Notes under the pieces: generated by a model
Seen by the model: the letters and a program-made list of their open reading frames with translations, nothing else
The model's database searches: none
What the model was told of the DNA's origin: nothing
Program-made: the position numbers and the translations under genes
Shown: piece by piece, positions 7,763-16,356 of the stretch
How positions within the stretch are numbered: the stretch's first letter is position 1
Layout of the letters: every line of letters starts with the position of its first letter
NCBI RefSeq assembly: GCF_037126285.1
Contig: NZ_CP147012.1
Location: 2,254,001-2,318,000 of the forward strand
From: Bernardetia sp. MNP-M8
Lineage (GTDB): Bacteria; Bacteroidota; Bacteroidia; Cytophagales; Bernardetiaceae
Length of the DNA stretch: 64,000 bases
Direction: 5' to 3'

Positions 7763-8584
7763 TTATTTTTCTTTGCTTGCAGCTTTTTCTTCTGCTTCTT
7801 TTTCTTTCTTAGTAACACGTTTACGGCGAGTAGTACGTTTTTTCTCTACTACTTCAACAGCTTCCACATCAGCGAAAACACGTCCACAGTGTTCACAAAC
7901 TACTAATTTCTTTCTTTCTTTAATATCAACTTGACGTTGTGGAGGAACAATATTAAAACAACCACCACAAGCATTACGCTTTACATTAACAACAGCAAGA
8001 CCATTGCGAGCATTTTCACGAATACGCTCGTAAGATAAGTATAAGTTATCAGCAACATTTTTTCTACGTTTTTCACGCTCTTTCATTAATTTTGCTTCTT
8101 CTTCTTCACTTTCTTTTACGATACCTTCTAGCTCATTTTTCTTGTTCTCTAAATCTTTTTTACGCTCTTCTAAGGTAGCCGTTGTTTCTTCGACTTGCTT
8201 TTGTTTGCGTTCTATTTTGTATTGTGTATCTCTAACAGCTTTTTCAGCAAGACGAATATCAAGTTGTTGATTTTCTATTTCACGAGCAATGGCTTGAAAT
8301 TCACGGTCATTGCGAACGTCCATTTGCTGTTCTTCGTATTTTACGATTAATTTTTTATGATCTTTAATAGAATTATCTTGTGTTGCTTCAAGGTCGTCTA
8401 ATGATTTCTTTTCAGATTCGAATTTTGCAATTCGTGTCTGATACCCTTCTATTTCGTCCTCCAAATCTTGGACTTCTTCGGGCAAATCGCCTTTTATCTT
8501 ACGTAATTCATCTAATTTAGAATCAACTTCTTGAAGTTTTACTAGGGCATCTATTCGTTTGGCTACTGGAGTAGGTTGTTCCAT
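7763..8584 (-). CDS. Coiled-coil protein with C4 zinc ribbon (CdsZ/DUF164-like)
   Basis: 273 residues from the ATG at 8584. An upstream in-frame ATG at 8638 would add 18 residues with no family resemblance; homologues start near the KRIDALVKLQEVDSKLDEL motif, so 8584 is preferred. A long antiparallel coiled coil (about 10-190) is followed by a zinc ribbon with two CxxC pairs, CGGC and CEHC, about 30 residues apart, then a basic, Lys/Glu/Ala-rich tail. Proteins of this family may bind nucleic acid or assist other factors; a precise role is not established. It converges with the sigma factor operon. Confidence 0.88.
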   Translation of the reverse strand: MEQPTPVAKRIDALVKLQEVDSKLDELRKIKGDLPEEVQDLEDEIEGYQTRIAKFESEKKSLDDLEATQDNSIKDHKKLIVKYEEQQMDVRNDREFQAIAREIENQQLDIRLAEKAVRDTQYKIERKQKQVEETTATLEERKKDLENKKNELEGIVKESEEEEAKLMKEREKRRKNVADNLYLSYERIRENARNGLAVVNVKRNACGGCFNIVPPQRQVDIKERKKLVVCEHCGRVFADVEAVEVVEKKRTTRRKRVTKKEKEAEEKAASKEK

Positions 8585-8836
8585 AAAATCGGTTTGGGAC
8601 TCAGGTGATTGTAGAATGAGTTTTGGAATATCTTTCATTCAAATCTAATTTTAGAATCAGAATTGAATGAAAGACAATGATTTGCAAAGGTACGTTTTTT
8701 TGTTTAATAAATGAAATTGATAAAGATGCTTTATTTTTCTAAAAATGATATTAAACACAGAGAGATGGCAAAGAATGCAGAAGAATAAAAATATTGTTTA
8801 TTGTGTTTTATTTTCGCAGATGCTTATTTCCTAACT

Positions 8837-9652
8837 TTACTTAGGTATTTCGCCTTCTTTTGCAATAGCATTCAAAACTAATTTATCCATAAAAGAAGGA
8901 AATAATTTATTCAAAAAAACTGTCATTTTACCTTGTAGGGTCAGTATTAAAATGTTTTTACGTTTTTTAGTAGCTTTCAAAATATGGTTGGCACACTCTT
9001 CAGAAGTCATCATTTTACCTTCATCTTTGGGCGAATCACCTTGTGCTCTGCCATCTTGTAAAAGAGCTGTATTTCTGATATTAGAAGAGGTGTAACCAGG
9101 GCAGGCAATCAAAACATGTACGTTTTCAGCCTTCATTTCTGTTCTTAATGCTTCCAAAAATCCCTGCATTGCAAATTTAGAAGCTGAGTAACCCGTACGA
9201 GCTGGCAAACCTCTAAATCCTGCAATAGATGAAATTCCTACTATTGAACCTTTTGTTTTGATAATATGAGGAATACAGTATTTAGTAGCATAAACAGTTC
9301 CCCAAAAGTTAATATCCATTAAGCTTTTCAAAACTGATAAATCTAAATCTTTGAATAAAGCACGCATCGAAATACCTGCATTATTTATCAAAATATCTAT
9401 TTTTCCAAATTTTTCAACTGTCTTTTCTGCTAATTCTTTATTATCACTTTCCTTACTGACATCTAGCTGAAGAGGCAAAACTTCTATATGCTGATTTTCT
9501 AAAAAATCTTGTGCTTCTTTTAGTTTTTTACTATTTCTACCTGTAATAACTATTTTAGCACCTTCTTTTCCAAAGGCTTCTGCACAAGCTCTACCAATTC
9601 CAGAAGTTCCTCCTGTAATAATAACAACTTTATTATCGAATGTTTTGCTCAT
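8837..9652 (-). CDS. Short-chain dehydrogenase/reductase (SDR)
   Basis: 271 residues from the ATG at 9652; the eight extra upstream codons begin with TTG and are not needed. Classical SDR features are present: TGGTSGIG cofactor loop (13-20), NNAG (90-93), catalytic Ser at SS (141-142), Y155 and K159 in YSASK. The arginine-rich turn TGRNSKK after the second strand suggests NADP(H). It resembles the DHRS7/RhlG-like branch acting on lipid or keto substrates, but the substrate cannot be read from sequence. The MarR regulator gene ends 45 bases upstream on the same strand, so the two are probably one operon. Confidence 0.92.
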   Translation of the reverse strand: MSKTFDNKVVIITGGTSGIGRACAEAFGKEGAKIVITGRNSKKLKEAQDFLENQHIEVLPLQLDVSKESDNKELAEKTVEKFGKIDILINNAGISMRALFKDLDLSVLKSLMDINFWGTVYATKYCIPHIIKTKGSIVGISSIAGFRGLPARTGYSASKFAMQGFLEALRTEMKAENVHVLIACPGYTSSNIRNTALLQDGRAQGDSPKDEGKMMTSEECANHILKATKKRKNILILTLQGKMTVFLNKLFPSFMDKLVLNAIAKEGEIPK

Positions 9653-9696
9653 ATTTGTATTTAGAATTTTTTGCAAAATTAAGAACTTTATAAATA

Positions 9697-10176
9697 TTAT
9701 ATTCTTCCGTGCAAACGGTCAAGACAGTGCATAAGTTTGGCAAGCAAATCGTCTTTTTCTTCCTCTGTAAAATCATTCAATAATCTCATATTTGCATTTT
9801 CTCTCAATGGAGCAACTTTTCCAATAGCATCCTTGCCTTTTCTTGTCAATACCAATACTTTTCGACGTTTGTCTTTTGGGTCTTTGTCTTGTTTGATTAG
9901 TCCTTTATCTGCTAAAACTTGTATTAGATTTGTAATATTAGGACGAGAAACATTCAATGCTTCAGCAATGTCAGAAGCCAAAATTCCTCCTTGTTGAAGG
10001 CGTTCTTCAGCATAAGGAATATTTTGATCTCCTTGTACATACAAGAGAACCATCCACTGCTGAGTAGTTAAACCAATGATGTTAGTGAGGTTTGAGCCTT
10101 TTTTGAGCATTTGCGCAGCTATTTCAATTATAGCAAGCACAATCGATTCATTGTTTGTTTTCTGAATTGTAGTCAT
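9697..10176 (-). CDS. MarR-family transcriptional regulator
   Basis: 159 residues. The winged helix is clear: ILASDIAEALNVSRPNIT as helix-turn-helix, followed by the wing DKDPKDKRRKVLVLTRKGK, where the DxRxxxxxLT pattern is the MarR hallmark. Flanking helices give the dimer interface. MarR proteins usually repress their own operon and release DNA when a small ligand binds. It is directly upstream of the SDR gene, which is the likely target. A palindrome in its own leader (10213-10235) could be the operator. Confidence 0.92.
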   Translation of the reverse strand: MTTIQKTNNESIVLAIIEIAAQMLKKGSNLTNIIGLTTQQWMVLLYVQGDQNIPYAEERLQQGGILASDIAEALNVSRPNITNLIQVLADKGLIKQDKDPKDKRRKVLVLTRKGKDAIGKVAPLRENANMRLLNDFTEEEKDDLLAKLMHCLDRLHGRI

Positions 10177-10212
10177 TTTTTTGGTAGTAATTTGTTAATA
10201 ATTAATTTACAC

Positions 10213-10250
10213 GTTTTTTGTACGGCAAACAAAACTTATTTGCAAAAATA
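10213..10250 (-). promoter_or_regulatory. Possible MarR promoter with overlapping operator-like palindrome
   Basis: On the minus strand TATTTTTG (10250-10243) matches the -7 consensus TAnnTTTG. Just downstream, GTTTTTTG-TACGG-CAAACAAAAC (10213-10235) is a near-palindrome that would overlap the start of transcription, a usual place for autorepression. The rest of 10177-10561 is AT-rich with no gene that I can see. No good -33 box was found. Confidence 0.35.
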
Positions 10251-10561
10251 GCGTTTCTAACTTTATAAGTAGTAAAAGCAGTCAAAAAATTCAAAAAAAT
10301 ATAACTTTAATTGAATAAAATCTGAGAGTAACTATATTTACCTATAAAAAATGAGCGTAAGGTTTTTTCTATTTGATTTAAAAAAAAAGTCTTAATATGA
10401 CTAAGGGTCATTTTTTAACAACTTTTTATAAAAAAAAGGAGCAAGTACACAGTGGCAACCAATTAGATTTGGTTTCTTGATAGGAATACAAAACATACAC
10501 AAAACACTCACAAATAGCAATTTTCATTAATTTTTATCTGTTTACATTACATTTTTTACAG

Positions 10562-13500
10562 ATGCCTGTTGTATATTTGAGTAATAAAGATTCGAAAAGG
10601 AAAGAAGTTAAATCATCACAATCATCTCAAAATAAAATAAATATTTTTGAGATAAATAATACTAAAAAATCAAATTCTTTTCTACCTTTAAAAAGAAATT
10701 ATAATTACCTAGCCAATCAATTGGCTATCGGAATCCAAACTGTCATGCAGCATTCTTTTCAACGTATTTTAGAACGAGTTTTGGAAGGTATTCGCTCTTG
10801 GGGCGAAGGCGTTTCGGCGCATCATTTTCATCCTTCTTACGATAAAAGTAAAATGGAAGCTCTTTTTCATCCCAAAACTATTGCAGTTATTGGAGCAAGT
10901 AAAAGAGAGAGCTCTTTAGGAAAAAGATTATTCGAAAACTTAACTTTATTAGATTATAAAGGAGAGGTGTTTCCTGTTAATCCAAAGTACGAAGAAATTA
11001 ATGGTTCTGTTTGTTATAAAAGAATTGAAGATATAGATGAGTTTATAGATTTAGCAATTATCATTACACCTGCCAAAACAGTTGCCGAAATAATCAGAGA
11101 GTGTGGACAAGCCAATGTAAAAAATGCACTTGTTCTTTCAGCAGGGTTTAGAGAAACAGGGGAAAAAGGAGAAGAGTTTGAAGCCGAAGTATTATTAGAA
11201 GCAAGAAAATCTGGTGTTCGTGTTATTGGTACAAACTCTATCGGTTTTATACGTCCCCATCTCAATTTGTTTGCTACTTTTTCCAATCAAAGACCAAAAG
11301 AAGGAAGTATTGGTTTTGTTTCTCAAAGTGGAGCAATGGGAGAAGGTGTTTTAGATTGGGGCAATAGTCAGAATGTAGGCTTTAGTGCTTTTGTTTCGAT
11401 TGGTGGAATGATTGATATAAGTTGGGGAGATGTAATTCATTATCTAGGGGATGACACAAGAACAAAGGCAATTGTTTTATATATGGAAACAATTAATTAT
11501 GCTCGTTCTTTTTTATCAGCAGCTAAAGAAGTTTCTTATTCAAAGCCCATTATTGTACTCAAAACAGGTAAAAGACAACAGATAGAAAATGATAGTTCTA
11601 GTCAAGCAGTTTCTCCTATTCGTTTTGAAATAGATGAAGACTTAATTTTTAATGCTGCTTTTCGTCGTTCGGGAATGCTTCGTGTTGATACAATGGCAGA
11701 AGTATTTTTTATGGTAGAAGTAATTTCTAAACAACCTCGCCCAAAAGGAAAGAATTTAGCCATTCTAACCAATGCAAATGCGCCAGCACAGCTTGCAACA
11801 GCCATGCTCACAAAAGGTGGTGGGCAGTTGGGAAAACTTTCAGAAAAAACAATTGAATCACTTTCTGAATTCCTACCTAAAGGCTGGGTGTATGAAAACC
11901 CATTAGATTTACATCAGTTTGCTACTCCTGAACTCTATGAAAAAGCTACTGAAGTTTTATTAGAAGATACAGCTATTGATGGACTTTTGGTAATTCTTGC
12001 TCCTCAAGCAGTCAGTAAACCTACTGAAACAGCCAAAAACTTATTGCGTTTTGCTTCTCTCAAAAAGAAACCTTTGTTAGTTAGTTGGATGGGAGGAGAC
12101 ACAACAAAAGAAGGACGAAAATTACTTTCGAAAGCAGGAATTCCTAATTTTCAATATCCTGATGCAGCAGCACATATTTTCAATTATTTGTGGAAATATG
12201 CCTATAATTTGAAAGGAATTTATCAAACACCTCGTATTTCGGATTCAATGAAAAAAAATCCACCAAATAGAGTGGCAGTAACTCAAATTATAGCAAATGC
12301 AAGATTAGAAGGACGTACAATTTTGACAGAATGGGAAGCAAAGTTGATTTTGGCAGCCTATAATTTACCTATTGTTGATACTCGTTTGGCTCTTTCAGAA
12401 GATGAAGCATGGCAACAAGCAAAAGCAATAGGAAAGCCTGTTGTTTTGAAAGTTCACTCTCACTCTATTATTAATAAGAGTGAAGTGGGTGGAGTGCGTC
12501 TGTATCTTAAAGAGGAACAAGCAGTTAGAAGTGCCTATCAAGAAATTAAGAAAAATATAGAAGAGCGTGTAAGTCCTAATGAATTTTTGGGGGTAACTGT
12601 TCAAGAAATGAACACACATGATTCTATTGAAATGCTAATGGGAAGCAAAGTAGATGTACAATTTGGATCTATTATTTTCTTTGGAAATGGTGGAAAATCA
12701 TTGCAATATTATCAAGATAGAGCTGTTGCTTTGCCTCCTCTCAATGCTACTTTAGCAAGAAGAGCAATAGAACAAACAACAATTTTCAAAAACCTTGTAA
12801 AAACAGAAGATTTACATGAACCTACTTTGATACTTTTAGAGCAATCAATGGTTCGTTTTAGCCAGTTAATTATTGAGCAACCTTTTATAAAAGAAATTTA
12901 TCTTAATCCAATTTCAGTTTCTCGTACAGAGGGCGTTTCGATTCTTGATGCTGTCATGATTTTACAACCTAATGAAGTAAAAGGAGAAGAACTTATTCGT
13001 TTGGCAATTCGTCCTTATCCTTCAGAATATGAAGAAAAATGGATTTTACCAAAAAGTAAACAGCAAGTTTTGATTCGTCCTATTCGCCCAGAAGACGAAC
13101 CTTCAATGGCAGAGTTTCATAAAAAACTCTCTCCTCAAAGTGTTTATTTTAGATTCTTTCATGCTGTTAGTCTTGACCAAAGAACATCTCATGAAAGACT
13201 TTCAAGAATTTGTTTTGCTGATTATGACCGACAAATTACACTTATTATAGAAAAAGAGAAAGAAGAGCTACTAAATACAAATACTACTCAAAACGAAATT
13301 ATAGGAGCAATCCGAATAATAAAGGTGCATGGAACAAAAGAAGCTGAATTTGGAATGACTATCGTCGATGGTTATCAAGGCGAAGGACTAGGTTTTGAGC
13401 TTTTGAATAGAGCTGTCGAAGTGTGTCGTAGTGAAGGAATAGAACTATTAACAGCCGATATTTTGTCAGAAAATAGAGCTATGAAAAGAATTTGTGAAAA

Positions 13501-13606
13501 ATTAGGTTTTGTAATGGAATATAATTCTGACGAAGGAACAGTAAAGGCTTCACTCTATATTCAAAATGTTTTTGATAGTGAAGATATAAATGATGAAGAA
13601 GAGTAA
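10562..13606 (+). CDS. Acyl-CoA synthetase (ADP-forming)-like/GNAT acetyltransferase fusion (Pat-like)
   Basis: 1014 residues. After an unusual ~95-residue N-terminal extension comes a CoA-binding Rossmann domain (LFHPKTIAVIGAS), then succinyl-CoA-ligase-like domains, an ATP-grasp domain (about 590-820, LTEWEAKLILAAYNLPIV) and a C-terminal GNAT domain (about 840-1005) with the acetyl-CoA loop GYQGEGLG. In active ADP-forming acetate-CoA ligases the segment before DAAFRRAGxLRVD contains SHTG with the phosphorylated histidine; here the matching stretch reads SPIRFEIDEDLIFNAAFRRSG, with no histidine. The same loss defines Pat-type protein lysine acetyltransferases, where the ligase half senses ligand. 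A Pat-like regulator of acetyl-CoA synthetase is therefore the best guess. The true start could be the internal ATG 61 codons in. Confidence 0.88.
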   Translation: MPVVYLSNKDSKRKEVKSSQSSQNKINIFEINNTKKSNSFLPLKRNYNYLANQLAIGIQTVMQHSFQRILERVLEGIRSWGEGVSAHHFHPSYDKSKMEALFHPKTIAVIGASKRESSLGKRLFENLTLLDYKGEVFPVNPKYEEINGSVCYKRIEDIDEFIDLAIIITPAKTVAEIIRECGQANVKNALVLSAGFRETGEKGEEFEAEVLLEARKSGVRVIGTNSIGFIRPHLNLFATFSNQRPKEGSIGFVSQSGAMGEGVLDWGNSQNVGFSAFVSIGGMIDISWGDVIHYLGDDTRTKAIVLYMETINYARSFLSAAKEVSYSKPIIVLKTGKRQQIENDSSSQAVSPIRFEIDEDLIFNAAFRRSGMLRVDTMAEVFFMVEVISKQPRPKGKNLAILTNANAPAQLATAMLTKGGGQLGKLSEKTIESLSEFLPKGWVYENPLDLHQFATPELYEKATEVLLEDTAIDGLLVILAPQAVSKPTETAKNLLRFASLKKKPLLVSWMGGDTTKEGRKLLSKAGIPNFQYPDAAAHIFNYLWKYAYNLKGIYQTPRISDSMKKNPPNRVAVTQIIANARLEGRTILTEWEAKLILAAYNLPIVDTRLALSEDEAWQQAKAIGKPVVLKVHSHSIINKSEVGGVRLYLKEEQAVRSAYQEIKKNIEERVSPNEFLGVTVQEMNTHDSIEMLMGSKVDVQFGSIIFFGNGGKSLQYYQDRAVALPPLNATLARRAIEQTTIFKNLVKTEDLHEPTLILLEQSMVRFSQLIIEQPFIKEIYLNPISVSRTEGVSILDAVMILQPNEVKGEELIRLAIRPYPSEYEEKWILPKSKQQVLIRPIRPEDEPSMAEFHKKLSPQSVYFRFFHAVSLDQRTSHERLSRICFADYDRQITLIIEKEKEELLNTNTTQNEIIGAIRIIKVHGTKEAEFGMTIVDGYQGEGLGFELLNRAVEVCRSEGIELLTADILSENRAMKRICEKLGFVMEYNSDEGTVKASLYIQNVFDSEDINDEEE

Positions 13607-13643
13607 GTTGAATATTTATTTCTATTTCGGTCTAGAAATATAC

Positions 13644-13835
13644 TACTGTACTCTACTTTTTAAAAATGCTTTTTAGTTGCAGAGCAACGTTATATAATTT
13701 ATAATATTCAGACAAAAAGAATATCAATATTGTGTTGCGCTGCAACTTTTATAACTTTACACTTTTACTTTTTTCTACAAATATTTCGTTGCTCTGCAAC
13801 TTGAATGTCAAAGCAAAAAAAAGTAGAGTACAGTA
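13644..13835. repeat. MITE-like element with 18-bp terminal and 15-bp internal inverted repeats
   Basis: TACTGTACTCTACTTTTT (13644-13661) is exactly complementary to 13818-13835. Inside, AGTTGCAGAGCAACG (13675-13689) is exactly complementary to 13787-13801, and each copy is itself a small hairpin (GTTGC-AGA-GCAAC). A third hairpin, GTTGC-GCT-GCAAC, sits in the centre (13734-13746). No open reading frame is present. The whole can fold into one long hairpin or three short ones. It could be a non-autonomous mobile element or a structured RNA. Confidence 0.75.
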
Positions 13836-13891
13836 AAAATATACCACTATAGGGAAGTTTAAATGACGTCTTTTTTTTGAAAGATTGAAAG

Positions 13892-14407
13892 TCAATTCAA
13901 AAACTCATTATATGAATTGAATACTTCATCAAAAATATCTTCTAGTATTTTTTTTTGTCTTTGGATACTCAAAATACAGACAGCTGTATGAGCCAACGTA
14001 AAAATACCTGCTAAAATGCCGTAGAGAACATTTATTTTATACAAACTAAAATATAAAGTCATGCAAAGACCCAAAACTCCCCAAAACCAAATAAGTATTC
14101 TAGTGAATTTGAATGTTTTGTATTTGATTTGAATAAAACAACCCTTCGAAGTTGATTCAATTGTTCCTTCTGCAATACTCAAAAAATTATTGGGTTCTAG
14201 AACTGTTCTTGAGAGGCGAAATTTGTTTTTTTCTATTTTACCTGTAAAACGGTAACGCTCATAATCTTTTTTGCGTTTGGGTTTATCTCCATAAGGTTTT
14301 GTTAGCTGTTTTAGATAAGTAAGCAAACGGCTTTTTTCAAAGGGCAAGACATACGTTCGTTGGTTAAGATTCCAATTATGAGAATGAAAATTTTGCAACT
14401 TTTTCAT
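13892..14407 (-). CDS. Hypothetical membrane protein
   Basis: 171 residues. The N-terminal ~95 residues are soluble and beta-rich with many Lys/Arg; hydrophobic spans follow at about 103-122 and 125-146, then an amphipathic C-terminal helix. No known motif is recognised. The layout (soluble domain, helical hairpin) is common among small Bacteroidota membrane proteins of unknown role. It lies 100 bases downstream of accA on the same strand, so it may share that transcript. Function unknown. Confidence 0.65.
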   Translation of the reverse strand: MKKLQNFHSHNWNLNQRTYVLPFEKSRLLTYLKQLTKPYGDKPKRKKDYERYRFTGKIEKNKFRLSRTVLEPNNFLSIAEGTIESTSKGCFIQIKYKTFKFTRILIWFWGVLGLCMTLYFSLYKINVLYGILAGIFTLAHTAVCILSIQRQKKILEDIFDEVFNSYNEFLN

Positions 14408-14506
14408 TTCGTTTGTATTTGGCGTTAGTTTTAATCCTAATTTATTAGAAACTGGATAAAATCATATACTCATTATTGATATATCTTCCTTTTTTAGACT
14501 TCTGTT

Positions 14507-15475
14507 TTAGCTCGCCTTACTGATTTGTGCTTCTTCAAACTCACCCATTTTAGAGAATTTCTCTGTGCGTTGTTGTTTTAATGTCTTGCTATCTAGTTTT
14601 GAAAGCTCCTCTATCATTTCTAAAACGGCTTTTTTTACAATGTGCATTGTTTCTTCTTGATGACGATGTGCTCCACCTAAAGGTTCTTCAATTATTCTAT
14701 CAATCAAACCAAATTTGTGCATATCTAAAGAAGTAAGTCGTAATGCACTTGCAGCTTGTTCTTTGTAATCCCAACTACGCCACAAAATAGACGAACAAGA
14801 TTCAGGAGAAATAACCGAATACCATGTATTTTCAAGCATACAAACTCTGTCTCCAATCGCAATACCAAGCGCACCACCCGAAGCTCCTTCACCAATAACA
14901 ATACAAATAACAGGAACATCTAATAAAAACATTTCCTTCAAGTTTCTAGCAATTGCCTCTCCTTGTCCTCGCTCTTCGGCTTCTATACCAGGATAAGCAC
15001 CTGGAGTATCTATAAGTGTAAGGATGGGCATTCCAAATTTATTTGCAAGTTGCATCAAACGCAATGCTTTACGATATCCTTCTGGGTTTGCCATTCCAAA
15101 ATTACGATATTGTCTTTGTTTGGTATTTCGTCCCTTTTGTTGTCCAATAATCATTACAGACTGTCCATCAATTTGGGCAATACCTCCAATCATAGCTTTA
15201 TCATCACCAAAACCTCTATCTCCGTGTAATTCCACAAAGTCATCAGTTAAGTGAGCAATATAATCAAGTGTATAAGGACGGTCTGGATGACGAGAAAGTT
15301 GTACACGTTGCCAACGAGTAAGATTTTTGAAAGTTTCTTTTTTTAAATGAACTATACGGTCTTCTAATAATTTTACAGCCTGACTCACATCCATATTATT
15401 TTTGGCAGCAAGACTCTTTGTTTCCTGTAGTTTTTCTTCTAATTCAAAAATGGGCTTTTCAAAATCTAACAACAT
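14507..15475 (-). CDS. accA: Acetyl-CoA carboxylase carboxyltransferase subunit alpha
   Basis: 322 residues from the ATG at 15475. The longer open frame from 15565 would prepend a hydrophobic 30-residue segment foreign to the family, while [16 protein letters not shown] is the standard opening. AccA with AccD transfers the carboxyl group from biotin-carboxyl carrier to acetyl-CoA, giving malonyl-CoA for fatty-acid synthesis. Conserved blocks include [27 protein letters not shown], the CoA-site sequence [31 protein letters not shown] and [11 protein letters not shown]. Length fits the family (about 317-320). No accD or accBC is in the window. Confidence 0.97.
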   Translation of the reverse strand: MLLDFEKPIFELEEKLQETKSLAAKNNMDVSQAVKLLEDRIVHLKKETFKNLTRWQRVQLSRHPDRPYTLDYIAHLTDDFVELHGDRGFGDDKAMIGGIAQIDGQSVMIIGQQKGRNTKQRQYRNFGMANPEGYRKALRLMQLANKFGMPILTLIDTPGAYPGIEAEERGQGEAIARNLKEMFLLDVPVICIVIGEGASGGALGIAIGDRVCMLENTWYSVISPESCSSILWRSWDYKEQAASALRLTSLDMHKFGLIDRIIEEPLGGAHRHQEETMHIVKKAVLEMIEELSKLDSKTLKQQRTEKFSKMGEFEEAQISKAS

Positions 15476-16235
15476 AGCAATAAAAATAAACGGATTGACA
15501 ATTAATATAACAAAAGACAATAAGTAAAAAAGGATTAGATCAAAATCTGATAAAATCAACTGCAAATATACTAAAAAAAGAATGAGAATAAATTACTGAT
15601 ATTACGTAGTTATGTCAATCGAATCTAAATTTGAGCATTTTTTTTATTTATGAATGAATTTAACATTGATTTTTTGAAAAAGTAAGTAGAAATTCCACAA
15701 TACTGTTGCTGATGTTAGCGAAGTGACACCAACAACCAAATAATTTTGTACAACAGACCAACAAGTGAAGTAAAAAATAGAACTCATGTTTACCAATAAT
15801 TGAGCAAGCTCTTAGCAACTATTTTTAGAGTAAGATGTATTTTTATAAAGTTTAGCTGAGAAGCATTGTTTTTTGTGGTTGCAGCTATCTGTATAATGTC
15901 ATTCAGTGAGTTATAGAAATTGCTTTACGAGATTAACTAAAAAAAGTTGCGTTTTTATTGCAACCTTGTTGCATTTAGAGGTGTTTTTTGAGAGTAACTC
16001 TACCAATTTGAGTACGTTTTTTATCTAAAAAGTTTAAAATTTTGATTTTTTTCAAAAAAATGAAATTTATTTTGGTTAAATTTAGATTATTCAATATAAA
16101 ATATTATTTGGAATGTTGAGCTATATACGTATAATTAAGAATATTATTTGGTTTAAATGGTTGTTTTTGTTTTAAATATTTGGTTTGTTGTGTTTTTGAT
16201 GTGTTTTGTGTTGTTAAAAAATGATTTGACAGAAT
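15476..16235. other. Long intergenic region
   Basis: No gene is visible. It holds a degenerate palindrome (15705-15736) and a weak GTTGCG...GCAAC hairpin near 15953. The rest is AT-rich without a plausible reading frame. It ends at the promoter of the M43 protease gene. Confidence 0.6.
15705..15736. repeat. Diverged copy of the GTTGGTGT palindrome
   Basis: GTTGCTGATGT (15705-15715) and ACACCAACAAC (15726-15736) pair with two mismatches that become wobble pairs in RNA. Read on the minus strand it gives GTTGGTGTCACTTCGCT, close to GTTGGTGTCGCTACGCT at 5825-5841. Opposite orientation to that copy. Confidence 0.55.
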
Positions 16236-16266
16236 TTTGTTTTTCTAAAAAAGCGTCGTATGTTTG
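16236..16266 (+). promoter_or_regulatory. Bacteroidota-type promoter of the M43 protease gene
   Basis: TTTG (16236-16239), 19 bases, TATGTTTG (16259-16266) matches the primary sigma consensus TTTG-N19-TAnnTTTG exactly. Transcription would begin near 16273, giving a leader of about 85 bases before the ATG at 16357. Confidence 0.7.
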
Positions 16267-16356
16267 CAACACCTTTCAAGAGTAAGGTTTAATTAAGGAT
16301 TTAACACAATCTAATTAATAAATTCATTTCCCCTTTAACACTTTTATAGATATACA

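Noticed and set aside
13644-13835. CRISPR array
   Set aside because: The repeated GTTGC hairpins are few, of different spacing and in inverted arrangement; no spacer-repeat periodicity.
15476-15565. N-terminal hydrophobic extension of accA
   Set aside because: Foreign to the family; the ATG at 15475 gives the standard AccA start.
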